64,000 bases of DNA from Hypericum androsaemum (GCA_963995505.1 OZ023196.1:9793106-9857105); one strand, 5' to 3'; positions 1-12,830 are shown, counted from the stretch's first letter. The notes: generated by a model not told the origin, from the sequence alone. A program made the numbers and translations.

Positions 1-189
1 CCCTTTTATTTACGTTTCTGACTTCGTTTATTTACTTGCAATCTTTACAATCTTTTAATTATCTCACTTCACATAATTATTTGCGTTGATTTCGTGTTCA
101 ACCCTCAGTTCGAAACCCTACTTATTCACTATACTATTTGATTGTGCGTTTAATTGCTTATCAATTTTTCGCATATCACAAATTCAGTA

Positions 190-730
190 ACTATTAATTC
201 GATAAAATATAATTTATCTAAACAATGTCTTCAAATATTAACTTAACAAGTTTAAAAGTAAATAAAGATGATGATATAGGTCTTCTTATTTCACAAATTA
301 GTCAAATTTGTTTCTCTTTGTTAACATATTATTGAGAATTGTTAAAAAAATAAAGGTGGTGTACAACGCTCTGAGTGTAAAAGTTGTCTTGGCCTCGTGA
401 TTGGTCGGCCAGGGATTTGGATGTCTCTGATTCCATTCACATTTTGATTTGCATGCACTAGCAATTTGTTGTTCCCTGGGTTAGCATTTGTCTCCGCAGC
501 GTACGAGTTTCACTCCACCCACTTTCTTCTTTTTCGTGACTATGGCGCATTATTTTGATTTCATTATTGGAATTTTGACCTATGATATTGGTTTGTTTGG
601 GGAAATAGATTGATAGGAGTTAACAAATAATAGAAGCAAAAAGCAGAAAACTGTTTGGTAATATTAATTACGATTACAAATTCAGTAGATTAAGATACTT
701 ATTAATTTGCAACCTCAATAAATTAATAAT
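190..730. repeat. Local duplicated host segment, copy 1 (5' part)
   Basis: Non-coding AT-rich DNA that matches other places in the window in the same orientation. Positions 190-350 match about 6115-6300, and 375-725 match 5340-6115 as well as parts of 16910-17010, 23208-23320 and 58600-58830. Landmarks are the stretch on dialects of GGATTTGGATGTCT, then TTTGATTTGCATGCACTAGC, then CTCCGCAGCGTACGAG. No open frame is conserved between copies, so it looks like duplicated intergenic or promoter-type DNA. The first 189 bases hold nothing I can name. Confidence 0.7.
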
Positions 731-1539
731 TGTTGGAGTGCAAAAATATCAAGGTATCAGGAGAATTCTCGGATTGAACTTGTACTCCGTGGTTGGCTCA
801 GCATTTACATGTTATGCCTTGGCATGGACAAGGTCCGTGATGGTCTCATCTGGGACACCTCCCTAGAACATCTCACATATGACACCTCCCTGGGACATCT
901 CACTTGGGTCGTCTCGTCTTCCCTTGAGATATCTCGCCAAGGGTCTCGACCAGAGTCTGGCATTGGGTCTCGATCGGACTTTCGCCTTGGGTATCACTTG
1001 AGATATCTCACCTTGAGCCGTCTTGACTCAGGACGTTGCACCCTGCACCCCGGTAGGGAGTTGGCTCACCCCTGCACCTCCAAGGAAGTAGGTGCACCCC
1101 TGGGGCCTGGAGGAAAACGCACCCTGCGCCTAGTGCATGGAGGAGGGTGTTAGTGCATGGAGGAGTTTGTGGCCTACGCCTAGTTGGTAGAATGGCCCTA
1201 ACTTTTGACTCAAACCTCATATTGAGCTGATTCTTTTTGGCATTGGAAATCTAAGACACATACCTACAAATTTTAGTTTATAAGATCTTCCAAATTTGAG
1301 CTTAAGAAGGTCAAAAAGGAGTACGAAGTATCATGCGCCTAGTTGGGGGTTCAGCATGAGCCTAGTTTATTAAATTGACCACATCTTTTGACTCAAATTC
1401 AGATTGAGATGATTCAAATTTTTGTGCAAAGCCAAGATATAGCTCTATAACTTTGTAGTTTACATGTTCTTCATATTCGGAGTGAAAGGGGGTCAAATGA
1501 GCCCATCGGTCAACACGAGCATGGCAGGTGCACCTTGCA

Positions 1540-2115
1540 ACCCGGGCACGGTAGGCACATGTAGCATGCACCTACCCAGGAAGGAGGTGCACGTAGCATG
1601 TGCCTGGTTGGGAAGGAGGCACATGTGGCCTGCTCCTGGTCGGGATGGAGGTGCATGTAGTTTGGGCTTGGAAGGAGCGCATGTAGCTTGGGCTTGGAAG
1701 GAGCGCATGGACCATGGGCCAAGTTGGTGAGGCACACATACCATGGGCCGAGTTGGTTAAAGGTGCATACACCACGGGTCGAGTTGGTGAGGCACATGAA
1801 CTAGGGGCCGAGTTGGCAAGGCACATGCACCATGGGCCAAGTTGAAGAGGAGCATGCGGTATGGGGTGAGTTGAAGAGGCGCATGTATCATGGGCTGTGT
1901 CGAAGAGGCACATGCATCATGGGCCACATTGAACCTTTCATGCACCAAATTTGGGTAGAGGCGCACGTCTCATGCACCTAGTAGGAGGCACATGTAGTTT
2001 TAGTTTGAAAGGAGGTGCACAAAGCATGCACACGACTGGAGGCCCACGCGGTATGTACACGGTTAGAGGCGCATGCGGCATGCACACGGTAGGGGGCGCA
2101 CCTTCCAGGCACCTA
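1540..2115. repeat. Degenerate minisatellite inside the solo LTR
   Basis: Imperfect tandem units of roughly 30 bases built on GGCACATG...CATGGGCC.AGTTGG, easiest to see at 1690-1940, and grading into GGAGGCGCATG units up to about 2115. The units explain the pile of overlapping Cys/His/Pro-rich frames in several phases. The array sits in the U3 part of the LTR, upstream of its TATA box. Confidence 0.7.
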
Positions 2116-2671
2116 GCTGGGAGTGCACTTGTCATGCATCACCTTAAGTCAGTTTTGAGGAAGGTGCGCTTAAGTCAGGTTTTTCCTAAATTGATTTATG
2201 GCTTGGATTTTTCCTAAGTTGGATCGAAGCTTCCTAACTCGGGCCATGATTTGATCTTGTCTCTATTTGGGCCGGGATTGCTTAGGATGCACGACCTAGT
2301 GATGCTTGATCAAATATCAAATTTCCTTATGGTGGAAGTTACCTTAGGAAGCCGGGAGGATCCTCCACATTAGGGATGGCCCATTCTGAAGTTGTGCTTG
2401 GCCCGTTGTTATTGCTTGGGTTAGTACGAGAAATTGGATGAACACGGTCTAAAATCTTCTATAGTGACCCAGGTTGCTTGCCTAACACGGTCTTATTCAA
2501 GGCCAAATCTTTTTATTTTGGAAGGTTGCTATGCCAGACCAGGGTGGATCTCTCAAACAGTCACAAGTTGGCAGATCTTTTGGGATCGAATCTTGGAGCT
2601 GGGATCTTCATGCATTAAAGACGGTTTAGCGTTTCCTATTCTAAGGTCAGGGGAGCAAGGTCAAGGTGCAC

Positions 2672-2680
2672 TATATAAGG
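2672..2680 (+). promoter_or_regulatory. TATA box of the solo LTR
   Basis: TATATAAGG in a GC-richer context followed about 30 bases later by a CA-rich leader (CATCACCAACAC), the usual layout of an LTR core promoter. It shows the LTR reads on the plus strand. Confidence 0.6.
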
Positions 2681-2877
2681 AGAGCTCGGGCAAGGGATCC
2701 AACATCACCAACACAAACAACAACTATTTTATTCTTGTCTCGCTTTATCCTTCCATAGCATTAGCTTGGCATAGCCCGTACCCTAGCTCTAACTTTAGCT
2801 CATAGTTAGACCGACCTTGGGATGACCACTGGGGATCCGCCTCGGGTCATTGTTCTCTTTTTTCCCGCAACAATAAC

Positions 2878-4390
2878 ATTGATTCAAAATTTTTTTTTCA
2901 ATTTTGGCTTTTTTGGTGAACATTTTTAAATATTGGATTACACTATGATTAATATTATTATTATGCTAAAAATTTTTATTTTTCTAAAAAATATTTATTT
3001 AAATACCAAACACTATTTCTTAGCCTATTGTATATAGCATAATAGAATTGAATATTATATTTGTGTGTAAGTTTTTATTAATATATACTAATGAAAATTC
3101 AAAAAAAATCTATAATTTTAAAATAATGTTCACGATAATTTTGGAATATGCTTTATATATTAAGATTCCAATAATTGGAAAATGATGGAGAGAGGAGGAT
3201 TTTTTTTGTTGAGGATTTTTTTGTTGATGATGGCGTGCCTAAGGTTCAAGGAGGAGTGAGTTTGATTTCACATAGCTTCATGGTTCTTCTAAGTGGCAAT
3301 TCTCTGCCAAGGTGGAGATTTGTTGAGGTTATGGCTTGAAATTGGTTGGAGTTGGTAGCAATCTCACGAAATCAAAGATTTTTTATTTGGCAAAGATTTT
3401 GTTTAGAATCCTATTTTGGTTTAGATGTACTTCATGGATGTATTAGGGTTTGCCTACAAATAGATAGGGGCTCTAACCCTAATGTGTGACTTAAGGCGAG
3501 ATCAAGACAAGTAGATTAATCAAGGGCCACATCGACGCTTATCACTTGGTTGTACCAAAGCGTTAACGTGCGGCCCCATTATTGGAGTGTAAATATTTTG
3601 CGCCCATGGAAGTGAGGCTTGGCGTGAGGTCCACGTCTATGAAGGTGAGTATTAGTTCGAAGCCCACTCCCATAGAGTAGAGGCCTAGCATAAAGTCCAT
3701 GTACAGTTTCACGTCCTTGAGGGAGAGGCTTAGCTCAAGATGCATGTCCACAGGGTCTAGGCCTTAGGCGTGCAAGCAAGGGTAGTGCCCCCGAAGAGGC
3801 CCTAGGCTGGGTAACAACACACCTTGACAAGCCTACTTGGTCTACTTTGTTTTACTTCTACGGTGTCATCTAGGCGTGCAAGCAAGGGTAGCGCACAAGG
3901 AAAGGAAAAAAATGGTGGGCAACAAGACATCCATGTCCATCCTTGGTGAATTCGTCTTTACTTTGGACTCCAACCTCAGATTGAGATGATTCTTGATGAA
4001 ATGGATAGCTAAGACTCATATCTCCAACTTTGTGTTTCATTGGCGTCTCCTAATTTAACTTGGGAGATGGTCAAAACATGGCTTCAAGTCTCGGTACTAT
4101 TTTTTTATCGAGGATCGTCACGCTTTGGTAGATCAACTATATCTTTTGACCGAGACCTTGGATTGAATTAATTCTTTTGTCTATGAAAATATAAAAGAGA
4201 TTTACAACTTTATAGTTTACGACTTCTTATCTTCGAAGCGTAAAGGCGCCAAAATACCATTTGATCCCACTACAAGGGGAGACTTGTGCCCATTGAGCGT
4301 CGAGAAGAGACTAGCACCCTGTGGGCATTGAGGGAGTCCCACGCCTCTTGCACGCCTCTTCCATCTCTAAACTAAGAAAATAGGTGTTTT
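2878..4390. repeat. Local duplicated segment with old LTR remnants
   Basis: The whole stretch is paralogous to 23335-24436 in the same orientation. It contains the 3' end of an old copia element (3180-3320, ending in the polypurine-like GGTGGAGATT followed by TGTTGAGGTTATGG) and its LTR with a TATAAATAG-like promoter motif near 3460-3470. The same LTR family occurs at 56697-57145. From about 3576 a second, decayed LTR begins TATTGGAGTG, similar to the start of the solo LTR at 731, and carries two copies of a shared LTR module (3961-4085, 4151-4255). No coding capacity survives. Confidence 0.6.
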
Positions 4391-4589
4391 ACATATTTTT
4401 CAGATTCATAAAGTGTAAAAATATCTATATTTATTTTGAAAAAAATATATTTTTTAAATATTAATTATTATAATAATTGACTTATTAAATTTTAACATTA
4501 GATCCGAGTTAGAATTAATTTTTTTATTAGTTTAGAGATGTTATCAAGCTATTTTTATGAAAATTTAGCCCATAGTTATGAAACTATTT

Positions 4590-5445
4590 TTCTTTTATAG
4601 TACTTATCCATAATAAGTTATCTTTGTATGATCAAACTAAATAATTTTGACATTGTACAATTTCAAAACATCCAAAATATTTTAAAACCTTTTTCCCCCA
4701 ATCTTTCCTTCCTGTCTTTTTTCCTTTCTCCCTCTTCCCATCACGCTATCAAGAAAGTGACGTATTTTGCTCATTGAAGTAATCCATTGGGTGGTTCGTT
4801 CAATTTTTATGGGTATAACATTTAACCGTATAGTTATTGACTCTAATATTTGTGTAAACCAACGGAGTAAATCCAATTAATAAAGGAGTTAGGTTCTCTT
4901 AAACAAGGAATTGAATTTGAGCCTTTTGAATAGATAACTTATAATCGGGAGAACTATTATTTTTCACAAGATTGGACAATACTGAATTTTAAAATTTGTC
5001 GTTATCTTTTGTTGAGAATTATCTTTTCCAATATGTAACATGTATGATGTGTTTAGTTCAAGACATAATCGAGTAAATTACCTACCCAAAAAAATAATGG
5101 AGTAAAATAATAAAATATTTTATAAATTGATTTAGTGCAGTAGGATGAAGGGCTACCGCTAGATCGTACAAGTTAGTGCTAGTGGAGAACTTGGTACTAG
5201 ATTTCTCACTTTTTAATAAAAATTTTATCCGATTTAAATATAAATTAGTCGATTTATCCAAAAATTTTATAAAAATCGGTGGTTAGTATCTTAATGCAAT
5301 TCCATATCTCTGTCCTCTAGCAACTTTTTACTTAAGAGTGCCAGGGATTTGGATGTCTGTCATTCCATTCACATTTTGATTTGCATGCACTAGCAATGGG
5401 TTAACATTTGTCTCCGCAGCGTACGAGTTTTGCTCCACCCACTTG
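4590..5445. repeat. Local duplicated host segment, copy 2
   Basis: Matches 15165-15370 and 16550-17010, where the same sequence is split by a foldback element, and 58310-58760. AT-rich, no conserved reading frame. It continues after the MITE at 5446-5934 to about 6300. The 4391-4589 interval before it is AT-rich sequence in which I see nothing. Confidence 0.7.
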
Positions 5446-5934
5446 TAGACCTGGCCATAACTAAATCTGATTCGTGATTCGATTTGATTTGATTCGTTAA
5501 AAATTCGATTCGATTCGTCAATAATTCGATTCGTAAAAAATTCGATTCGAATTCATCATAAAACGAATTGAATACGGTTCAAGATATTTATAATTCGCAA
5601 AACCGGCAAATTTAATTCGAATTCGATTCGAAAATTTGATTCGAGTTAAATTCGTGTTAAATTCGATTCAAATTCATGTACATATAATAATAATATATGT
5701 TAAAAAATTCAAATAAAATGGGGGAATTTGAGAGGGAAAAATTCGGTTATAATTCGATTATAATTTGATTCAAATTCGATTATAATTTGATTCAAATTCG
5801 ATTCAAATTCGAAAATTCATAATTCGTATTCGATTCGTCTTGTGAAGAATTGAATATGGTTTAATGTTTTGATGAATTCGAATTTGAATAAATTCGATTC
5901 GAATTCGTCCAAATTCGAACCGTGGTCATGTCTA
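5446..5934. mobile_element. hAT-type MITE with CGAATTCG motif array
   Basis: Ends are TAGACCTGGCCA and the inverted TGGTCATGTCTA, flanked by a perfect eight-base target-site duplication CCCACTTG (5438-5445, 5935-5942). The other host-segment copies lack the insert. Eight-base duplications plus a TAG-type inverted end are hallmarks of hAT elements. There is no transposase. The interior is almost entirely a degenerate array of ATTCGATTCGAATTC-like motifs on both strands. Confidence 0.88.
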
Positions 5935-6382
5935 CCCACTTGCTTCTTTTTCGTGACTAAGGCGCATAATTATGATTTCATTTTTGGAATTTTGACCTTT
6001 TGATATAGGTTTGTTTGGGGAAATAGATTGGTAGGAGTTAACAAATAGTAGAAGCAAAAATCAGAAAACTGTTTGGTAAAATTATTTACGGATTGCAAAT
6101 TCAGTAGATAAAATAATTATTAATTTTATAAAATATAATTTATCCAAACAATATTTTCAAACATTAATTTAACAAGTTCATAAATAAATAAAGATGATGA
6201 TACTGATTTTCTTGTTTTACAAATTAGTCAAATTTGTTTGTCTCTGCTAATATATTATCGAGAATTGTTAAAATTTTTTTTATTGTGATTCAAATGTGGT
6301 GTACAAGTTTCGAGTGGGGAAATTGAGTTGTTGGTCCTAAATTAAATAAGATAAAATAGAAAAAGTAAAAATTAATTTTTCC

Positions 6383-7178
6383 TAGGGGTGCATTTGGGAT
6401 ATCCCAATCCCGAATACCGAATACCAAATATCCCAAATACCAAATTGTAAAAAAACTCAATCCTGATCCCGATCCTGAAATTAATTCGGTATCATACTGA
6501 ATACCTAATTAAATTCGGGATCGAGATTTACCTGTAATCCCGAATTTCACAAAAAATCCAGCAAACAAAGCTTTCTTCTCGCATAAGTCCACAAAAAATC
6601 CAGCATCCACCACTGGCACAGAAAATCGAAAGCTTAGATAAGTCTACATCCACATAAGTCCACAAAAAATTGACATAAGTCTACATCGAAACCCTAATCT
6701 AAAATTTCAAATCAAAAAGACAAACCCTAAATTAAAAAACTCAAATCGAAACTTACAGTTAAGAGAGCAAGAGAGCTGGGTCGTGAACTTAATCGACTAA
6801 GAAGCCGTGAGGGACGAGGGTGAGGTCGTGAGAGGGAGGGTGAGGCCGTGAGTTTCTGAGAGGGTGGGGTCTTTTTTATTTTTTGTTTGTTTCTGAGAGG
6901 GTGAGGCTTGGGGGTGCGTTTCTGAGAGGGAGAGATTGTGGGGTTTTTTTCTCTTGTATTTATAGTCTAGCAAATTTCTATTTAGTACTTTGGTATTCGA
7001 TAAATTTTGGTATAATATCGGTATATCCTAAAATTCTACTGAATACCAAAATTTACCGAATTTTTCCCAAAAACTACTACCGAATTAAATCCCGAATACC
7101 GATATCCTGATCCCGAACTCCCGAATATCAAAAAAAATTGGAATATCCCGTATCCCGAATCCCATTTGCACACCCCTA
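6383..7178. mobile_element. hAT-type MITE with CCGAATACC motif array
   Basis: Inverted ends TAGGGGTGCA / TGCACACCCCTA and a perfect eight-base target-site duplication ATTTTTCC (6375-6382, 7179-7186). Both subterminal regions carry arrays of CCGAATACC/ATCCCGAA motifs. The middle (about 6540-6960) is unrelated single-copy sequence. The short frame at 6883-7110 is not credible. Non-autonomous, no transposase. Confidence 0.88.
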
Positions 7179-7667
7179 ATTTTTCCCAACCGGGCAAAGC
7201 TTGTCATCATGAGGTGTCTGACCGGGAGGCTGGCCGGATTTCTAGTGATCGGACCGCCCTTTTGTTTTTAGTCAATAATCTGACTCGTACGTGGTCCCGA
7301 CTAGCAGACCGGCTAATCAAGTTGCCGTTCGGTCCACAAATTTGAAAATATTTCTCTCAAATCACTATCGGGACCACCGATGATATCATTGATAAACATA
7401 ATTCTTTAATAACCTTATACCCTAAAAAAAAACTCCCTCCTTTGTCTCCGTCCCCGACGCCCTTGCAATCCAGCAACCACCATTTCTAATTGATCAATAA
7501 GTAACAGATAACTTCCTAATTAAACCCTAACCAGAAGATAATTTACGACAAAACGAAGGAATTAAGTCATCAACAACCTCCAAATCATTTCGACCACCGC
7601 TAACCCCATTAATCCTCAATCGGTAACCATGGCGAAGGAGTTCCGCTATTTGGGTCCCATCTAGAAG

Positions 7668-8167
7668 TGTTGAAAATAGATTTGAAGTTAAAAGACTTAA
7701 AGGATTTTAATCGTAGCACTCAATACTTTAACTGGAAGAAAGCAAATTTCAATACACTAAAAACTTTTGTCGTAGCCACACTTAGTTTTTTCACAAGACC
7801 TCACTTTTATTTTGTTACTCAATTACACACACAATTACAACTCCTTTTGCTACCTCTACTACCCTATATATAGGGAGTGTACACTGCCACAAGAAATCTC
7901 TAGAATTCCCTAGACAAATATATTTTACAACAACAATATTATATCCTAGATGTCTCTAGATAATTTCCTAGAGAAATATCAACCATATAATATCCTAGAT
8001 TTTTCTAGATAATTATTTACTATAAATTTATCTAGATAATTCTTAGACATATTAATACAACCAGAAAAACTCTAAATAAATTAGAGTAATCTAGAAAATT
8101 CTACAACTCACTATATCTAGATAATTCTTTGACTAGTATAAATATAAATCAAGTTTAATTTTCAACA
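7668..8167 (-). repeat. 3' LTR of the copia element
   Basis: 500 bases, matching 12117-12617. It carries the palindromic TATA motif CCTATATATAGGG (7863-7875) and a cluster of CTAGATAATT motifs between 7900 and 8130. On the minus strand it is the downstream LTR, adjacent to the purine tract. Confidence 0.88.
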
Positions 8168-11100
8168 TCCTCCCTTAAACTTGATTTACTGATAACTCTG
8201 AGTATTTTTCGCAATTTGATGAAGACTTCATGCTTTAGTGGCTTCGTGAATATATCTGCAACTTGGTCTTGTGTCTTCGTGTATTTTAATTGTACCTTAT
8301 TTTTCGATATGCATTCTCTGATGAAATGATATCGTGTGTCAATGTGCTTGCTGCTGTTGTGAAATACTGGATTCTTTGCTAAAGCTATTGCCGACTCGTT
8401 GTCCACATATATCGTAGTCGGTTCTTCCTACTCCATTTTCAGCTCCTTCATCAAACTCCTTAACCATATCGCATGAGAGACACACGATGCTGCTGCGACG
8501 TAATCAGCTTCGCAGGTAGAGATAGTAACAATTTGTTGCTTCTTGGAATCCAAGTGAAGCCCATATCTCTGAGGAAAAATACAAATCTAGTAGTACTTTT
8601 CCTTTCATCTAAATCTCGAGCCCAATCGCTATCACTATATCCAATAAGTTTATACTTTTTCGATGATGAGTAAAATAGACCAAAATCAAGCGTACCTTTT
8701 ATATAGCGCAAAATTCTCTTGGCAACCTTCTTGTGAGTAGTCGTAGGTACCTCCATAGAGTATATCTGACCTTGTACAAATTAAGTACCTTAAGCTTCCA
8801 ACGAAACTCTTGTAAAGAGTTGGATTGACCTTCTCATTTCCGTCGATCTTTGATAGCTTGATTCTGCATTCCATGAGAGTAACTATTGGATTGCATTTAT
8901 CCATTTTAAATCTCTTAAGGATTTTTCTTGCATATCCTTCTTGAGATATAAATATCCCATTTTTCTGTTGTTTCACTTCGAGCCCAAGATAGTACGACAT
9001 AAGATCGATATCTGTCATCTCAAATTCTCTCGTCATCGCTTTCTTGAATTCTTCGAACATTGTTGGATCATCCACGTACACGTAGACAAGCAACATATCT
9101 CCTTCATGTGGGCACTTACTGAAATTATTTTCTTGAAAGTACTTGTCGATTCTTCTATACCACGCCCTCGGTGCTTGTTTTAGGCCGTATAAAGTCTTTT
9201 TCAACTTCAGGACTTTATCTCCATGCCTTTTGACTTCATACCCCGGTGACTGCTCGATGTATACTGTCTCTTCAAGATGTCGATTTAGAAAGACAGACTT
9301 GACGTCCATTTGATGGACTTTCCATCTATTTTGAGTAGCTAAAGAAATGATCAATCTAATAGTTTCAAGACGAGCAACAAGAGCAAATACCTCATCGTAG
9401 TCAATGCCTACTCTTTGGTTGTAGTCTTTAACAACCAATCTTTCTTTGTATCTTTTGACTTCTCCTTTAGCATTTTTCTTGGCTTTATACACCCATTTTA
9501 CCCCAATTGCTCTTTGTCCCTTCGGAAGTGTTGCGAATTTCCAGGTATTGTTCTTTTCTATAGCCTTGATTTCTTCGTCCACTGCCTTTCTTCATCTTTC
9601 ACTTTCCAGAGCTTCTTCGAAAGCTATTGATCACTATCTGCAAAGAGACAAAAGAGAGATACATAGTCTCTATAAATGTCATTTAAACTTCTCATCCATA
9701 AGGGCCTTTCGCTCAAGCTTTCATCTGATGATGATGGATCATTATGGGGCACTGTTGGAGGTGATGGAGGTGGTGAAGTAGCTTGAGCAACTGGTTCTTG
9801 TGATTATTATTCTTCTAAGATAGGGAGAAAATTATAATTCTTTTCTTGAACACCGAAATCTCTGATGCCTTCTTTATTGAACTCCACATCTCTGCTTATG
9901 ATGACCTTTCAGTTGATCAGGTCGTACAACTTGTATTCCTTGGATCGAGAGTCATAACCGATGAATATATTCTTGGCACTCATGTCATCAAGTTTTGATC
10001 TCATCTGACTCAGCACATGAGCATATGCAATAATTCCAAATACTCGCAAATTTGAGACGTCGGGTTTTACTCCACTCCATGCTTCTAGAGGAGTCATGTT
10101 CTATGCACTTCTTGTAGGACATCAGATTATCAAATAAACTGCACAATTAACTACTTATGCCAAAAACTCCTTGGGCACTCTTTTGGTCTTCAACATGCTC
10201 CGGGCCATATTGAGAATTGACATGTTTCTTCTTTCGGAAACACCATTTTGTTGTGGCGTATATGAAACCATAAAAGGGCGATGTATTCTATTTTCACAAT
10301 AGGCCTCAAACTCTTTTGAAGTAATTTCGCCTCCTCTATCTAATCTCATAGCTAGGGTTTTAAATTTCTTGAAATTGGAGAAAACCTCTTTTTTTGTTTC
10401 AAGAAATAAATCAAAGTTTTTTGACTAAAATCATTGACGAATATGAGGAAATAGTTATTTCCACCATAAGAACTTGGCTTTATTGGTCCAAAACATCTGT
10501 GTGAACCAACTGCAGTGGCTTTGTGGCTCTAGTCAATGTTTCCTTAGGAAATCTTTTTCTAAAGTGTTTCCCAAATAAACATCCTTCACAGAACAGATCT
10601 GGGTGGTCAATACTTGGCAAACCTCTAACCATCTTTTGTTTGGACAATAACTTTAATCCTCCAAAATTAAGGTGTCCATACCTAAGATGCCAAAGCCATG
10701 ATAAATCTTTCACACAAGCTACCAGGCATCTTGCCATGTCATTTTGAATGTTCAAATAGAATATTTTATTTCTCGTCATTGGTACTTTGGCAATTAATTT
10801 TTCTCTATTATCTCTTATAAAAGGGCTAAGGTCTTCCATAATCATTTTGTAGCCTTTTTCTAAAAGTTGTCCCATACTTAATATAATCATTTTAACATTA
10901 GGGACATAATAAATATTAGAAATAAATTGATGATTTCTATTTTTTAATTGAATCAAAATTTTACCAAGACCACTCACCGGAGTTTTCACACCATTTCCGA
11001 ATGTCACGTTGCCGAAAACTGATTCATCAAGCTCTACGAACTTCTTCTTCATACCACACATATTGTTGCTCGCTCCCGTATCAAGCACCCACATGCACTT

Positions 11101-12092
11101 TTCATCACAGTCACCTCCTTTATAGGCCACTAACAAGGTCAGATCTTCTTGATTTTCTTTACTAACATAGTTAGCTTTCTTGTCGACATTGTTAAAAGAA
11201 AATTGACCCTTTGAAGCATAATGACCAAGCTTATGACAATTAGCATTCAATTTGAGATTTGTCATACCTTGGGTTATAGTTGCGCCATAAGTAGTTTCCT
11301 CTACCACGTCCTCTTGTGGTGTTTGGCCTCCGACCCTTTGATCATAGGCATTCGGCTTGCCTCTTCTTTTTCCCTTGTAATAGCCACGTCCTCTTCCTCC
11401 AGTGTTATTACTGGAACTGTCTCCCCTTTTTTTTAAAGTGAGGTTAGCTTGCAGGACTTGTTCTATAGCCCCCTCATGTTTTCTTTTTCTCGTTCTTTCT
11501 TCATGGGCTGGTAAGGATCCCATGAGTTCGTCCACAGTCATAGATTCGAGGTCTTTTGACTCTTCAATTACGACGCGATATAGTCGAATTTTGGAACAAG
11601 TGATCGTAGTATTTTCTCGATCACACGACTATCGTCCAAGACTTTACCATTTCTTCTTAATTGATTGACGACAACCAAAACTCTTGAAATGTATTCTGAT
11701 ATTGATTCACACTCTTTCATAAAGAGAGATTCGAGCTCACCTCTTAGAGTTTGTAATCGAACCTTCTTCACTTTATCAACTCCTTTGAAGAAATTTTACA
11801 AGATCTCCCATGCTTGCTTCGCGGTAGCGGCCCTCGATATCTTCTCCAACGATAACTCATCCATATCTTGATAGATGAGGTAGAGAGCTTTCTTGTCTCT
11901 CTTTCTCAAGCCACGTAACACTTCCTTTTGGTCTTGCGAAAGTGCCGCTTCATCCTCCTGTTCGACATAACCTTTTTCTACAATCTCCTATGCATCTTGT
12001 GAGCCGAGCAACGCCTTCATTTGGATGGACCAATTTTCATAATTATTTTTGGTGAGTATAAGAACTTGAAAAGAGAACATGTCACTAGCCAT
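8155..12092 (-). pseudogene. Copia gag-pol polyprotein, broken
   Basis: Reads right to left from an ATG at 12090-12092 (MASDMFSFQV). Gag helices lie at about 11570-12090. A damaged zinc knuckle (CHKLGHYASKG, final Cys lost) and protease WVLDTGASNN lie in 10480-11541. The integrase zinc region is HLRYGHLN...CEGC and the core ([17 protein letters not shown]) lies at 10155-10349. Reverse transcriptase with YVDD lies in 8686-9582 and RNase H in 8155-8756, ending HIDTRYHFIRE...ADIFTKPL. Order Gag-PR-INT-RT-RH is that of copia. At least five stops or frameshifts separate the pieces, so no functional polyprotein can be made. The RNase H tail overlaps the LTR edge. Confidence 0.85.
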
Positions 12093-12116
12093 TAAGACTT
12101 GGCTCTGATATCACTT

Positions 12117-12617
12117 TGTTGAAAATAGATTTGAAGTTAAAATCCTAAAGGATTTTAATCGTAGCACTCAATAATTTAACTGGAAGAAAGCAAATTTCAA
12201 TACACTCAAAAATTTTGGTCGTTGCCACACTTAGTTTTTTACAAGACCTCACTTTTATTTAGTTACTCAATTACACACACAATTACAACTCCTTTTGCTA
12301 TAGCTCTACTACCCTATATATAGGGAGTGTACACTGCCACAAGCAATCTCTAGAATTCCCTAGACAAATATATTTTACAACAACAATATAATATCCTAGA
12401 TGTCTCTAGATAATTTCCTAGAGAAATATCAACTATATAATATCTTAGATTTCTCTAGATAATTCTTGAATCTAAACTTATCTAGATAATTTTTAGACAT
12501 ATTAATATAATCATGAAAACTCTAGATAAACTAGAATAATCTAGTCAATTCTACAACTCACTATATCTAGATAATTCCTTGACTAGTATAAACACAAATC
12601 AAATTTAATTTTCAACA
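12117..12617 (-). repeat. 5' LTR of the copia element
   Basis: 501 bases, TGTTG...CAACA, adjacent to the primer-binding site on its left. The same TATA palindrome lies near 12313-12325 and the same CTAGATAATT-rich portion at 12360-12580. Confidence 0.88.
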
Positions 12618-12830
12618 AGAAATCCATCTTCAAGGACAAGCTGTCCTCGAAGTTCGATGACCAGACGACGGTTATCTACTTGTTGTACAAGAAACCCAAG
12701 CTGATAAAGGAGAATGTCTACTTGGAAGGGAGTACTACTTCGAAGGGTATAGGGTGGGGATAGTGCCCAAAAACTACAACGCCACAGAGGTATCGGAACA
12801 GTACCCCGAATTCTTCCTTTGCAGAAAATT

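Larger units (their letters stand above)
731..2872 (+). mobile_element. Solo LTR (gypsy-like, about 2.1 kb)
   Basis: The block begins TGTTGGAGTG and ends CCCGCAACA, a perfect five-base TGTTG/CAACA terminal inversion. It is flanked by ATAAT (726-730) and ATAAC (2873-2877), a target-site duplication with one change. The paralogous host copy near 23320-23350 runs through this point without the block, giving an empty site. There is no primer-binding site or coding region on either side, so it is a solo LTR left by LTR-LTR recombination. Length and a TATA box about 200 bases from the 3' end fit a large gypsy LTR on the plus strand. Short frames inside it are repeat-driven and not credible genes. 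Confidence 0.8.
7668..12617 (-). mobile_element. Ty1/copia retrotransposon, degenerate
   Basis: Two LTRs of about 500 bases (7668-8167 and 12117-12617), each TGTTGAAAATAG...TTTTCAACA, enclose a copia polyprotein on the minus strand. Flanks AGAAG (7663-7667) and AGAAA (12618-12622) are a target-site duplication with one change. The primer-binding site TGATATCAGAGCC (12101-12113) is an initiator-Met type with one substitution. A purine tract (minus strand, 8168-8180) abuts the 3' LTR. The LTRs have many differences and the coding region is broken in several places, so the insertion is old. Confidence 0.9.
7629..12830 (+). pseudogene. Gene-like locus split by a copia element
   Basis: An ATG in good context (7629, preceded by GGTAACC and a CT/CA-rich leader) opens a short frame, MAKEFRYLGPI, stopped by TAG at 7662-7664. 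The copia element follows at 7668-12617. With one copy of the target-site duplication removed, the frame continues in phase at 12623, reading KSIFKDKLSSKFDDQTTVIY and on to about 12740. The original gene was thus apparently cut near codon 13. A second, shifted frame (YYFEGYRVGIVPKNYNATEV, about 12730-12800) follows, suggesting an indel. I do not recognise the protein. With a stop before the insertion and a frame break after it, the locus is probably dead. It could also be a gene fragment captured by another element. Confidence 0.45.

Noticed and set aside
1362..1966. Overlapping Cys/His/Pro-rich frames on the minus strand, resembling a small zinc-rich protein family
   Set aside because: They are the six-frame reflection of a degenerate tandem array inside the solo LTR; no start context or conservation.
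7865..7872. TATATATA as promoter of a host gene near 7900
   Set aside because: It lies in the copia LTR and recurs at the same place in the second LTR.
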